In this document: one piece after another, positions 22,001 to 26,435 of the stretch
Layout: the number at the start of each line of letters is the position of its first letter
How positions within the stretch are numbered: the first letter of the stretch is position 1
DNA from: an uncultured Eubacteriales bacterium
GTDB lineage: Bacteria > Bacillota > Clostridia > Christensenellales > CAG-1252
Length of the DNA: 46,653 nt
Assembly: GCA_902797685.1 (NCBI GenBank)
Contig: CADBTQ010000027.1
Coordinates: 1-46,653, forward strand
Reading direction: 5' to 3'
Notes under the pieces: generated by a model
Told to the model about the DNA's origin: nothing
The model's input: only the letters and a program-made list of their open reading frames with translations
The model's database searches: none
Program-made: the position numbers and the translations under genes

Positions 22001-22724
22001 GTCCTTGCGCGCTTACGACGTATTCTCTCTGCCCGCAGGGCACGTCATCGGCTCGGATAACGGCGGCAGAATGGAAGACGTCTATTGCCAAAACAGCAAT
22101 TTGTCCATCCGCTTCGATATGCCCGACCAGGTGGAAGTCACCGAGGTGCAGATCATCATCGACAACATCCGCTTAATTTCCGCTTCCCAATACGCTACCC
22201 CCACCGTTTCCTTTACGGTCAGGGCGCTCAAAGAGGACTACAGCGGGGACAGCCGCGTGATGTTGGAACTCAAAAACTACCTGACGCAATCCTCGTTCGA
22301 GGGGATCAAAGTGGGACAGATCGTCGCGCTCAATCCCGCGGTCAGCGTGCAATTCGTGGAGCGCGTCCAGTTGGGCGACGGCAGTTTCTCCTACAGCTTG
22401 GTGCCCTACGTGTCCGACAACGGGACGATGTACGAGTACAGGCAAGACGAGGACAACAAGATCATGTACGCTATTTGGCAGGGCGAAGAGGTCCGATCGG
22501 ACGAGGTGATGACCGCCAACGTCGAGATCGAGCCCACCTTCTGGGAGTCTTTGAGCGACAAACTGCAATCCAATATCCCGCTGGTGGCGGGCGTGTTGGG
22601 CGGCGCCTTGGTGTTGGGCGTTGGCGGCGGCGTGCTCGGTTGGGCGCTCACTCGCCGTAGAAAGATCAAAAACGCCGCCAAAGCGGCAAGGAAGCAAAAC
22701 GAGATCGCTTCCAAACGCAAATAG
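4074..22724 (+). CDS. Giant 6,216-residue modular surface lipoprotein
   Basis: The ATG at 4074 follows an AGGAGA ribosome binding site. The signal peptide ends in a lipobox (LCLTAC, Cys28), predicting a lipidated N-terminus. The body consists of about fifteen modules: a strand reading roughly PIGN-x-x-x-PF-x-G-x-FDG followed by GLFG and an RNL strand, typically followed by GG-(L/I)-x-G ladder repeats resembling GLUG/beta-helix repeats. Several modules are joined by InlB-like GWY/GW segments. The C-terminal ~1,100 residues hold MBG/YDG-like domains (NYDST, RDYDGTAEL). A membrane helix (GVLGGALVLGVGGGVLGWAL) and a tail beginning RRRKIK follow. No LPXTG motif is seen. A function in adhesion or as a surface stalk is inferred. 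The frame is unbroken over 18.6 kb, arguing that it is maintained. Confidence 0.88.
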   Translation: MKTRTIQLKVIVVLVAMLTALALCLTACAPDSSLEAKSASVTLIERNALASGENVVKYDTASSVPTERHGNYYLVRTVQQMRYVLTTEDSNQYLLMNDFVVEDGSWASHNSDAPRTFTLSGKGYDSSWNETGANHTLTFRPNASDTTVKSTSAYGGLFGVFDGVLQDLTYKFEGRLECDLNAAGVGTAYYGSLAGVLSGTIQNCTVSYSGTISAYGNANGKTVYAGGIAGQMKGATLTDTIVYIGGAVYARNMVKDDDSTSKNCKNYAGGLAGLMSDSGTSAARPTTLSGCDVSMAGSIYANDLGAVSGFGQTIYVTGQNGAGYYFVSGGLAGEAGSAALSNNKIKLTGRVYSTGGTYSSVDGGAAGGLFGLTSSGATLSIQNNVFTLGMTVRCENQRAEGLGGGKHPGNTVLGGLIGRMLGSATASGLKGNAFYYQANLAVSASDNADGKDFYGYVVGVGNNFGSFNGGNNWFVYRGGADSDTGYVTDIPTRQTSDSSGNESNNTCGNLGRLLVYGGGEVEVSVNQVTNRLVFEAKQQYSPFYRWLTNMGGNVALTNASEVSGSTFSPSSTTGVLYAVFLTREIDDSGKYVQWTEEMRSGLNFSWNTVSLTADVTVTKGVNLLDTYSGTFEGNGHTVTFGNGVVMYGKDVNQDEAVVVGLFGRLGSSGTVRNLNVTFAGTLYGGDQSANSTDDNYSAAVYMGLIAGVNEGTITNINVTLSQAAKLVALGRNVTLGGLIGHNKGSVSNIVLTIDGTLQSNAEVTVVGGLIGLQAEQSGGVTFDKINVDLRGQLVARQRDNAYQAVNCKMGGLIGVSQAALTFSNVAVNVRDVSNFTGDVLTMGCTHNTDAYSGEDGLLDVVNEWTISNSATKIPEILDALNDVNVALASQVTYHEVMIELTNVQARGIQVVASEKDPSLSAQNYFTKYIKNPILSLDSGAPCSTCSGNCHKAEFVANHDGYNYALSNTWALGTFKQYPDRSADYSTELGVRALPYFGSEPQSTATVSHLNFIFVRDGSAVATMNGDGSFVFSVPLDDDSHVFTGWYVDFDQSTMVNPSYVTTQVIGGKETSCFVPGQGQAGGVFFSSVISNLITTTAELDYLATTTKAGQRYEGVIFSLGADLTFNSAFVPIGNKTHPFGGSFDGKLHTVTLAGGFDLDQAEDGLGLFGCLDSTALVKQLTVTVSGSVSAPKKFVFGAVAGINYGTIGEGRQQDVSVNVLASVSGAKYVGGAVGQNYGLIQNLAVIVDNDSILSANGLGGDETLTAAAIAGGVVALNDGLGTVRNVQFSAPVHAVLMYEGTVIANASNALSLAGGIVGANYGNVYSGVANVYIEDDSKRLALALGTGGAIRRAGMLIGYNGDQSDIDSLWAVYSLPTAGFVLPSMDVDGAYDADLIVGQDSAKANRLIRYGYGNIGTDIYANMEGRQLKGGSIVFNADNDATNTPFYGFTMTLKGGESVDNASGETYSPQVSTISTQGVEGQTCYAVFVDSQINNKEELYALAALVNSGFQAYANYIVKLTGTKLQLLPTDPGYATIGVDYPFVGTFDSNNYAIEIRSDGASFLPLFGIIAETSGIRNLELDINASMTATRSVIYEGVEALGMLACVNLGTVNGVRFTTRSQAIGSGAVGALVGYNKGSINGTTSVVLYTDNTAGMDIAAGAKGQIAGGVVGINAQGGVIGSDMVAGVSITVYNGTVQAFVEGEQAAGAITGINYGKVLGVVVEDNGRLSSAGDVGLVAGINRGEVGAATVTATSTATFGGSSYPAHLGGVVGTNEAGATVGVTSSTIRVNWQAAHSQADGVFGGIVATNDGLVQNTGVNLTASVGAGLVGGLVGEQGLRSVLSSEVTLGQNATLTGTTHAGGLVGKLVGTVARSAANLYGVVASSGLGGGMVGESLTGATVDSCYAVLSNDLSALGSAKVGLAIGRSASSDVGVNSWAVASNRIRTLASPSQDSYGFNVLKIVGNATVIPSFVEKGNDQVGIRMTAGVISGMSMKWYQDISTLESDGYTSAVYDCQADWTNKLYHVCYYDLEIDTASEFYNLYLSINAADLFNGVMFRLNSDIVIEGQMLQPIGTKVNPFTGIFEGGYHTVTLGEGSGIAGTDYSGLFGYIAKEAVVRNFILDVKENVLLGSTCQYVGGLAGRIDGMVDSVAVHMGSDPASKLSGAKVGGLAGLVGDDARFVNTWVVVYNGGASKVGEGTSDVNCLGVLGSGKVQLTMDETALNAGNVQFVVNVTDGLSYFDAWYTDISTATTFAQSGGAGALGTYTPVGTVSGTPAFVWYRPLSTLKGSNFTLSFIGLVIRDAEDFVNFANNINTYGDQGAKFTLDLGYQASGAPQTELVVDLTEFAPIGNRKHPFTGTFDGTVPYALASSRAYTLIVKGNLTKEDNAFAAEGLADYCGLFGNVGEGALIQNLVIRADSKAISEDYQGQTIGFNGSMYTGFVASYLAGTLRNVVAVLDAGTRIVNIHDDALGGMIGVMSDTAVCNNAWLILPENSTYHSVGGLVKDKVVPYQQIATDYPSTKLPSVMYLCGDGILGVTYVYNRSSNPAQNVDELQFSLTSVSGGAPAYGFVDGTLTDPTPVSRFVSKADEDAAGKDYLAIFLNPAISSYEDLVALSDMLNDQGRSYLGVIFYLTQNITISGVDWTPIGGNVETGGGEYRKVPFIGAFDGQGYTITFARDVTCSAPYAGLFGLLSSTARISNLYVDTQATFGDYNTEYAGVIAGLDLGASLTNVIVRFGKNASLVAEIDTGRVAVNDALLYDLDGNVTNYDTVNKGVNVWVLNYNSRYNVTQNQKEKAFFDTVGTTWQGAFNGGANVVTVVAAGEMEIAFVFDGSRKVVGVRLTNPQGDSNPIKEWYSVEEGGNVSYDNGNSYTPAYDSYGKVLYASYLQDEIGNLEDLLALAIDNNDGYDLYGLTFRLTADVVIDRPYQAIGNESTPFSATFDGAFHTLTLAKDVVVDGLYAGIFGYLGDTGLVQNLKMDVKGTLGVTTYVESEIQAGKRNTAYAGAVAYNLGKLSSVIIDMTQATIRAEEMSGFAFGYDAMNYADNTWVIFNANNVYPLVGRVAGGVSSTVNSMQIVGVGSVKSEFYFDEIEGVQTHFVRMFNDTGLIGGNTYAVKGWYSDFSRDYQLSKSLKVTALESEVTAGTNGSYLAADSLINRRFEVVIMTTLIRTQAELLSIADDVNKGGYTFKNTVFTLGADIVIDDPAFTSIGSEATPFEGSFVGSFNGTYYQLVMNRYSVNEDMSQNDEGVALFGVMAGTLTDLTLQVRRSFHQGQSTIGCLTNINRGLIENCLVVVHDGVTVDGAIVGGIAGQNGGSIVNSIVRVRKGALLTALFAAGGLVGQNEGIVTGSTGGSTGQNVVWGGVRYGAFGFDGTETLQGVIASVLMEGKIEVTGTVGGNMGVGGAIGTSQNRGNVQRVTVRLAPGSKITSDNSQAALGGLVGRSTGIIANCIVSVDGVLDGNVAMSDKAGQGHDYVGYFGGNIQGTVANSWLVVPVPSDYKTVGNGSAVNVLQVSGGGSIDSYLDSDNNIIFTNLNTQGAELDGWYVGSGTAIPANVGNVDGDSFLPSSLITGWTVNVIFINTNITTVEDLNRMAQTVNAGLFAPNLVFYLQADLIINADDPLFAAIGNMDNGFKHNFYGLGHTITFQGDGAMPTGEWMGLFGYVTASATINDLHVIITGANGSAASVIGGLAAVNNGRIENCSVQLGNDQSTAVLRGVQVGGMVGSNGSTARIVGGEFHNYGMLQGLGVDNRNVFVGGVVGTNAGRIDSVRVTHTISHTQYNVQATFESNSWTGTAYAGGVSGNNTGEINRVLVNLEGAVLSANSNVIAYAGGVVGSNTGIVDSAFVSVAKDRAGNRTSISVNRGDAGGIAGINNQGLRNSMIEIFADNGSVGDSAVGGEGNNAFADNVWVYNDNFNLNSTSSEINNMTYLSLGGTPSVVHNDPVEIYTTGYIVFDAVIDAEMGLSVYADAHVKGGKPAFHSVLLDDVILYEEGALRLLPVRGTSDVEGTRGIWARAEIRRSFADETELKALAKAVRLNGQIIKDSSSGETYGLAGDVVVTGSFAPIGTLSNPFVATFSGNFHEVVFSEGVSFDSGAALFGEVGASGAIKQLVVRHQASLTDSNSAGVVLRNRGVLSNLVVYADEGVTLANSVYRSSEREGDNLWLISRSEVSLGTPDVKIIVVHGEGDVVIANASQALAGNEGLTFAPAVWSEVEEYTTFAGWTQDNRILERESYANNNFTTVGKTGESNYTAEFLSTRLGTQAQMAVLLTLLGMEYNAANVQFDMVADIDFDLSAYPQDMQTMESFRGLLDGHFYTLRLQNANTQAVFGTMRAGFIRNLVIDIRPLADDVFLWEDLSTATLQNVIVKASRLDERLADSHNVSLNMTSVYVLTDSLATVEDLDQYVTDKVGVIYTTQPDLVGFESVGGYAHAVGGEDDTHFFVGWLVGSASRAGTSVELRGETGENRIYTAKYLSSTIASAQNFEDMRQAVENGFDFAGKTLILGADLELNSATVSAPFRATFKGNGYKINWLGSNAVFGSFQGKLEGMLLIAPQAPFANASVGGVIKDSVLVTSSYQAEGNFSFDNAWVVGSRPEAAGLNAIACDLNAIEVVGLSLADEIALTVRPIDPNFYLLWTDGEDKVVVNDRYDSVVLKGTGSVLGVKASNEVSDNLDMECYGIATAHGYQGVVKLTADIALGKAYLPLTRYVALDGQRHTITILDDDMVLMQNITNLYSSVRDLRIVVKAGVNRFTVNKSARGKLINVVVDYEGDATIDFGGSTARADYENVWLLHNYPTGTDSEMGSAYIYPESVNVLRYWGGKIAVTFVESDAAMCRFTAVADEGYTFFSYYGSRTQSDETISASQVEGDRIQAKFIKQNIDSKADWYNLVGAMQDAHGDGIGRTFYLSGDLEFDDSMAALSGFAGTLDGQGNSIVITAAISHPLWTLKESGTIRNLAVEIKVAPATPITWFDQANTSTHTYYDNAWLVSYVGEVAHTEGGSITIVDNGVGQGGFTVDYDQQGFVFVPANESEYKLHTLVNKETSAVTDAERWDMHLSMGDYLANFDNCYSITIVYEGVDSAAVKPVINIDKPNLWSDDTSSNIEAVLTEGYLFLGFTYDANPAIIPGDNCMKLSVDAGLLTSSVTLTARYVSLSSDWTGMTYGDMSPAQLNDYLTLSDEVWAAMGMSGLTDSTGAYQVTRSILRNGDTLEVDPATKMPVHAGNYNVVFEIVNKADYKQVGVSVNLVFTISKKTLYFESITLSERNYDSTADARALSLVMGGLTEGDQMYQAYLNTDHVYLQYFDSALGTVTANAGTWNLIVREDSYLDCDSDLFYFQYDYDLPMDGVLYQYVKRNGVPVATTPFERTINKQVLNLTVNTVTVSFLDQFGKVEDGVLMPFDISSVLQSACTYDQSGLSEEDKAIIAKAKLLLVSGDSIVYENGEYAYRYNLRHVGNYDILPNREALQNYEPRISERTALFCIQQGKVAVRVVDTEMQYGNRLSQLNYRYFRADGVSEEEIMWDEAHFDLYVGAFANVSTFADFAAYSALDIRPICAVVEGEDMDESTLTLGTYQVKYAVGTTDSALASYEGYEPDYQHGLYIAVSDPALVVVPRVATYRLTTGSSKEFGAADTALGGRIVEGGIANGDRLVFERQAGELVGEYDVSVKVFHEDVDVSDNYALTPEREYKYYVVARTVYVKRVGNNVFHYGDDAIADMPYGLSVSDEVLSNITKALGVSSLSAVFRIKIGYFGDIHSVGEYRDITLSPDMRAARVSDEVYQNALAGIHFVLDQTSNRYTIVPQTLTVQAPDHSRDYDGTAELSGIGRNDVVVSGWINDADRRRLEVYVDGWQSDIRAEAGIYTYTPIGMAVTLKAGVTDTSLLANYTVGRVISGRYTINRLAVNVSVSVGSYDSDGTFLPAEDAEVIFGDPNLAWYFEVTDMPGYLGELMEIFYEKEDTSDYAISEYIKEILSLRAYDVFSLPAGHVIGSDNGGRMEDVYCQNSNLSIRFDMPDQVEVTEVQIIIDNIRLISASQYATPTVSFTVRALKEDYSGDSRVMLELKNYLTQSSFEGIKVGQIVALNPAVSVQFVERVQLGDGSFSYSLVPYVSDNGTMYEYRQDEDNKIMYAIWQGEEVRSDEVMTANVEIEPTFWESLSDKLQSNIPLVAGVLGGALVLGVGGGVLGWALTRRRKIKNAAKAARKQNEIASKRK
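4420..19000 (+). repeat. About fifteen degenerate beta-helix (GLUG-like) modules in the giant protein
   Basis: Module cores (F-x-G-x-FDG...GLFG...RNL) are centred near 4440, 5950, 7460, 8690, 10290, 11130, 12010, 12870, 13710, 14960, 16280, 17010, 17640, 18200 and 18850. Good examples are FVPIGNKTHPFGGSFDG near 7458, QPIGTKVNPF near 10290 and APIGNRKHPF near 11127. The module-to-module distance is about 1.2-1.6 kb in the first part and only about 0.6-0.7 kb near the end. In the shorter units the intervening GG-x-x-G ladders are mostly missing. Confidence 0.75.
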
Positions 22725-22730
22725 CCAAGA

Positions 22731-22801
22731 CAAGCGGGGGAGACCCCGCTTGCAAGTCGGGCGCAATCGCTCGAATCGTGCCAAACGGCAGACCGTTTGG
22801 C
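22731..22801 (+). other. Two 9-bp perfect hairpins with NAGA-type loops
   Basis: The gap after the giant gene contains CAAGCGGGG-GAGA-CCCCGCTTG (22731-22752) and GCCAAACGG-CAGA-CCGTTTGGC (22780-22801). Both have 9-bp perfect stems with 4-nt loops and neither has a T tract. The second ends just before the AAGGAA ribosome binding site of the next gene. They may be RNA-processing, stabilising or translational-control structures, or weak terminators. Confidence 0.6.
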
Positions 22802-22814
22802 AAAGGAATCGCTT

Positions 22815-23783
22815 ATGAAAAAATTATTGGTTTTTGTCAGTACCATAGTCATCGCTTCGTTTATGCTTCTCAGCGCGTGTTCGCATACCCGCAAGGGAGT
22901 GGATTACGTGCCGTTTGACGAAAACGACAGCGAGTATCACTTCCAAGACCTCTATCCCAATTTGGAAGGGTACGTTCTGCCCGAAGACGGGGACGAGGAA
23001 GCCCTCAAATCGTTGGCGTACAGGCTGTATTCGGTCGCTAACGAACTGGCGCAGAAGTGCCCTCGTCGCGCCGAAGTCAGCGTATGCGACGTCACTACCA
23101 CGGGCGTGGAAGTCATCGAGCAGATCATGGTGATCAAAAACGGGGACGAGTATCTCAAATCCGACTACCAACAGGAAGGCAAGATCATGGGTATCACCGC
23201 CTCGCCTTCGCACGGCAAGTTGACATACGCTCACGTCGATCTCGATCAAGCGTACTATATCAAACTGACCCAAATCGACGACTCGGGCGAGCGGTTTACC
23301 GCCGATTGGAGTGAGGTCGAGGAGCAAAAATGGGTGGACAAACCCTACTTCCATTCTTCGCAAGAGTTGTTGTTCCAAGAGTCGGAGATGTGGGTATTGC
23401 CCGAGACCATCAAGTCGGTCACCATCACTCACGACGACGAAAAGGGCTTTTGGCACATCGAGCAGGAGTTGGACGTGTCCAACCCCAAGACCACCGAGAT
23501 CACCCTCGCCAACTTGCGCGCCAGTAGCGATTCTACCAAAAAAGCCAAATACACTTCGGTCGTGCAGACTATCGAGATCTGGGACAACGGCTTGTTTAAG
23601 TCCTTCGCTTCGGTCGACAAGTGGAACGCGGGCATTTTCGTCAGCAGCGTCATCGACTATCGCTCGTATATCTCGTACAGCGAAAGCGCTTGCGACCTAA
23701 GCAAGATGGATCACTATCCCGCCATCGCCGCCGAGGCGAAAGCCGCCGCCGAGCAAAAGCAAGCGGAAGGACAAGAGGAGTAA
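22815..23783 (+). CDS. Lipoprotein of unknown function linked to a two-component system
   Basis: The start is taken at ATG 22815, with an AAGGAA site upstream and a clean signal peptide directly after it; an in-frame TTG at 22797 would put charged residues before that signal. The lipobox is LLSAC (Cys22), so the mature protein should be a 300-residue extracytoplasmic lipoprotein. I recognise no domain. The mature part alternates strands and acidic loops and ends in an Ala/Glu/Lys-rich helix (AAEAKAAAEQKQAEGQEE). The stop is one base before the response-regulator ATG, and that gene's ribosome binding site lies inside this coding end, so the genes are co-transcribed. A sensory or regulatory partner role for the kinase is an inference from position. 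Confidence 0.75.
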   Translation: MKKLLVFVSTIVIASFMLLSACSHTRKGVDYVPFDENDSEYHFQDLYPNLEGYVLPEDGDEEALKSLAYRLYSVANELAQKCPRRAEVSVCDVTTTGVEVIEQIMVIKNGDEYLKSDYQQEGKIMGITASPSHGKLTYAHVDLDQAYYIKLTQIDDSGERFTADWSEVEEQKWVDKPYFHSSQELLFQESEMWVLPETIKSVTITHDDEKGFWHIEQELDVSNPKTTEITLANLRASSDSTKKAKYTSVVQTIEIWDNGLFKSFASVDKWNAGIFVSSVIDYRSYISYSESACDLSKMDHYPAIAAEAKAAAEQKQAEGQEE

Positions 23784-23784
23784 T

Positions 23785-24468
23785 ATGTTTTGCGTGCTGG
23801 TCGTCGAAGACGACGAAAAACTCAAACAAATGATGTGCGCCACCTTGGAGCGCAGCGGTTACCACGCCATAGGCGCAGGCAGCGCGATCGACGCGATCGA
23901 GGTATTGCACACCACCATGGTGGACGTGGTCGTCAGCGACATCATGATGCCCGTGATGGACGGGTATCAATTCGCCGCCTACATCCGCAAAGAGGACAAC
24001 GATATGCCCATCCTTTTCGTGTCCGCCAAAGATAAGTTGGAAGACAAGCAAAAGGGATTTCGCTTAGGGGTGGACGACTACATGGTCAAACCCATCGACA
24101 TCAACGAGTTGGTGCTAAGGGTGGGGGCTTTGCTTCGCCGCGCTCGTATTGCTACCGAGCATCGTCTTACGGTGGGATCGACCGTGCTCGATTACGACAC
24201 TTTCGAAGTGTCCTACGGGCACAAATCCTTGACTTTGCCCAAAAAAGAGTTCTTGCTCCTGTTCAAATTGCTGTCCTATCCCAACAAGATCTTTACCCGC
24301 AGTCAACTGATGGACGAGTTTTGGGGGTTGGAGAGCGAATCGTTGGAGCGCACGGTGGACGTGCATATCACCCGCATCCGCGACAAACTCAAGGACAACG
24401 ATGACTTCAGTATCGAAACGGTGCGCGGACTGGGCTACAAGGCAGTGAGAAGAGATGAAAGACGATAA
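23785..24468 (+). CDS. OmpR/PhoB-family response regulator
   Basis: This 227-residue protein has an N-terminal receiver domain with an acidic pocket (VVEDDE, residues 6-11) and the phosphoacceptor Asp52 in VVVSDIMMPVMDGYQF. The switch Thr/Ser and Lys are in LFVSAKD. The C-terminal winged-helix DNA-binding domain (about 130-225) shows the family hallmarks LPKKEFLLL, RSQLMDEFWG and TVDVHITRIRDKL. It should bind DNA after phosphorylation by the kinase encoded next. The AGGAG ribosome binding site lies within the end of the lipoprotein gene, and its 3' end overlaps the kinase gene by 14 bases. The target genes are not evident; the neighbouring surface-protein locus is an obvious candidate. Confidence 0.93.
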   Translation: MFCVLVVEDDEKLKQMMCATLERSGYHAIGAGSAIDAIEVLHTTMVDVVVSDIMMPVMDGYQFAAYIRKEDNDMPILFVSAKDKLEDKQKGFRLGVDDYMVKPIDINELVLRVGALLRRARIATEHRLTVGSTVLDYDTFEVSYGHKSLTLPKKEFLLLFKLLSYPNKIFTRSQLMDEFWGLESESLERTVDVHITRIRDKLKDNDDFSIETVRGLGYKAVRRDERR

Positions 24469-25537
24469 CTCAAACAAAAAAAACAAGACCAAAGTCCGTT
24501 CCCCCTATTCGGTCCACGGCAGGTGGATCTATATGGTGTTGGGACTGGGGTTGTTGACCGCCGCCCTGGTGGGCGTGACCGCCGTGGTGTTGACCCGCTT
24601 TTTCGGGGAGAACTTCAACAAGATCGGCTGGACGCCTCTTATCGCGCAGTTGGTGCTATTGGGGGTCGCCATCGTGCTGTTCGCCGTCGTCATGGTGGTG
24701 GGCAGTCGCGGTTTTTTGGCGCCCATCCACCGCATGAGCCAAGCGATGGAAAAGGTGTCCAAGGGGGATTTGAGCGTGCGCGTCAAGGGCGCCAAGGACA
24801 GTACCGAAATGGGAGAGTTGATCGCCCGTTTTAACGCCATGGTGGAGGAGTTGGGTACCATCGAGACCTTGCGTAACGACTTTATCGCCAACGTTTCCCA
24901 CGAGTTCAAGACCCCGCTGACCACCATTCAGGGGTACAGTATGCTGTTGCAGTCGGACGATCTTAGCGACGAGGAGCGCAAACAGTACACCGAGGCGGTG
25001 TTGACCGCCACCAAGCAGTTGACCAATCTGACGACCAACATTCTCAAAATGAGCAAGATCGAAAACCAAAAGGATATCGACTATCAGGAGTTTGCCTTGG
25101 CCGAGCAGATACGGCAGAGCATCTTGATATTGGAGCCCATTTGGAGTGCCAAAAACATCGACTGGGACATTGACTTAGTGGAAGTGTCTATCGTCGCGTG
25201 CGAGGAACTATTGGCGACCGTGTGGAGCAATTTGCTCGGCAACGCCATCAAGTTTTCCAACGACGGGGGCGCGATAAGGGTCAAGTTGACCAAGCAAAAG
25301 GAGTACGTCACGGTGGAAGTGAGCGACCACGGCGTGGGTATGAGCGAGGAGACTTTGCGCCACATCTACGACAAGTTTTACCAAGGGGACGGCAGTCGAG
25401 CGGGCGAGGGCAATGGTTTGGGTTTGGCGCTCGTCAAACGCATCGTGGAGTTGCACCACGGGCAGATCGTCGCCACCTCGCAAGAGGGAGAGGGCTCGAC
25501 CTTCGTCGTCAATATCCCCATCGTCCCGCAAGAATAG
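24455..25537 (+). CDS. HAMP-domain sensor histidine kinase
   Basis: This 360-residue membrane kinase has a basic N-terminus, TM1 at about residues 25-48 and TM2 at about 62-83. A HAMP domain (about 84-137), a HisKA dimerisation domain with phosphoacceptor His149 (NVSHEFKTPLTTIQGY) and a HATPase domain follow. The last contains the N box (NLLGNAIKFS), G1 box (DHGVGMSEE) and G2 box (GNGLGLALVKRIVELHHG). Only about 14 residues separate the two membrane helices, so there is no extracytoplasmic sensor domain. It probably senses through the membrane or through a partner such as the lipoprotein encoded two genes upstream. The start ATG lies within the end of the regulator gene, implying translational coupling. 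Confidence 0.93.
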   Translation: MKDDNSNKKNKTKVRSPYSVHGRWIYMVLGLGLLTAALVGVTAVVLTRFFGENFNKIGWTPLIAQLVLLGVAIVLFAVVMVVGSRGFLAPIHRMSQAMEKVSKGDLSVRVKGAKDSTEMGELIARFNAMVEELGTIETLRNDFIANVSHEFKTPLTTIQGYSMLLQSDDLSDEERKQYTEAVLTATKQLTNLTTNILKMSKIENQKDIDYQEFALAEQIRQSILILEPIWSAKNIDWDIDLVEVSIVACEELLATVWSNLLGNAIKFSNDGGAIRVKLTKQKEYVTVEVSDHGVGMSEETLRHIYDKFYQGDGSRAGEGNGLGLALVKRIVELHHGQIVATSQEGEGSTFVVNIPIVPQE

Positions 25538-25546
25538 TCAAAATAC

Positions 25547-25583
25547 GCAAAGAGGGCGTCGGCAATACCGACGCCCTCTTTGC
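25547..25583. terminator. Bidirectional intrinsic terminator
   Basis: A perfect 16-bp stem (25547-25562 with 25568-25583) with a 5-nt loop (CAATA) lies between the convergent kinase and membrane-protein genes. The left arm starts GCAAAGAGGGCG. The flanking T/A runs are short. Confidence 0.85.
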
Positions 25584-25596
25584 TTCGACCGTGTCG

Positions 25597-26295
25597 TTAT
25601 TCGGTCGGTTTATCCTCGATCGCCACCGTTTGGGTGTAGCGCACGAAGCTTGCCACGATCAACACGTAGCAAATCGTTTTGGGCAACATCAGCATACCCA
25701 AGACGGGGACGGCTCCCGCGCCCACCACCACGGGGATATAAAAGGCAAAGGACAAGGTGATCCAAAGCCACACCGGTCGCAAGGGCTTGATCTCCTTCCT
25801 CTCAACGGCGTACAACACGACGATGACGATACCGAGCAAAAGGAAGGGCACGTTGCGCCCGATCCCCCAAGCCAAAATGCTTCCTCCGTTCGTCCAATCG
25901 TTTTGCGGAAAGGCGCACAAGGCGATACGCAAGATCGCCAGCCCGTATATCCCCATCGTGACCCCGTCCAAGGGCAGGCGATAGGTCTTAACGAACTTGT
26001 CCTTGTCCAAACGGTAGGCTTGGATAAAAACGTGGTAGATCAGCACGTAAAACACGGTCATGGTGATGGACGTGATCAACTTGCCAATGCCGAGATACAG
26101 GGTCAAATCGGCGCTCAAAAAGTACGCCAGTATCCTCGGTACCAAGTGAAACGCGTCGCCAAACCCCAAAGTCAGGGTGGCGATCCCCATCAGTAGTCCC
26201 GCTTTGTCTTTGCGCTTGACGAGTAGCCAAACGCCCAAGACCAACGCGGTCACAAGATACAATACGTCAAACACGCTCTCTCCGTACTTTTGCAT
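25597..26295 (-). CDS. Polytopic membrane protein, unknown function
   Basis: The start is ATG at 26295, preceded at good spacing by GGGAGGAATT; a GTG four codons earlier is less likely because it overlaps that site. The 232-residue product has seven or eight hydrophobic segments. The first is VFDVLYLVTALVLGVWLLV and the second contains a GFGDAFHLVPRI loop with polar residues. It is nearly all membrane, with short basic loops (KRKDK, ERKEIKPLRP). No transporter or enzyme signature is recognisable. It is monocistronic, with its own promoter just upstream, and convergent with the histidine kinase. Confidence 0.75.
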   Translation of the reverse strand: MQKYGESVFDVLYLVTALVLGVWLLVKRKDKAGLLMGIATLTLGFGDAFHLVPRILAYFLSADLTLYLGIGKLITSITMTVFYVLIYHVFIQAYRLDKDKFVKTYRLPLDGVTMGIYGLAILRIALCAFPQNDWTNGGSILAWGIGRNVPFLLLGIVIVVLYAVERKEIKPLRPVWLWITLSFAFYIPVVVGAGAVPVLGMLMLPKTICYVLIVASFVRYTQTVAIEDKPTE

Positions 26296-26314
26296 AATTC
26301 CTCCCACGCATTCT

Positions 26315-26344
26315 ATTATGCTTGCAAAAACCCTTTTTTGTCAA
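26315..26344 (-). promoter_or_regulatory. Sigma-A promoter of the minus-strand membrane protein
   Basis: On the minus strand TTGACA (26344-26339) is followed after 18 bases by CATAAT (26320-26315), about 20 bases upstream of the start codon at 26295. Confidence 0.6.
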
Positions 26345-26365
26345 CAGCAAATGCGCGATCCGCTC

Positions 26366-26394
26366 TTGACGGAGAGGGGGAGCGGTAGTAGAAT
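26366..26394 (+). promoter_or_regulatory. Sigma-A promoter of malQ
   Basis: TTGACG (26366-26371), a 17-base spacer and TAGAAT (26389-26394) lie about 40 bases upstream of the malQ ATG. This promoter is divergent from that of the minus-strand membrane protein. Confidence 0.65.
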
Positions 26395-26435
26395 AAAAGA
26401 GCGGGATCAAGCCCCGCGGGAGGATAACGTTTGGT

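Noticed and set aside
2561-22091. Long minus-strand open frames opposite the two giant genes (for example 2561-3889, 4428-6839, 9726-11726, 19431-22091)
   Set aside because: They are antisense shadows caused by biased codon use. Their translations are His/Val/Asp/Arg-rich and domain-free, while the plus strand has signal peptide, repeats and domain motifs.
22500-22724. Sortase (LPXTG) anchoring of the giant protein
   Set aside because: No LPXTG-like motif precedes the C-terminal membrane helix; only the helix and a basic tail are present.
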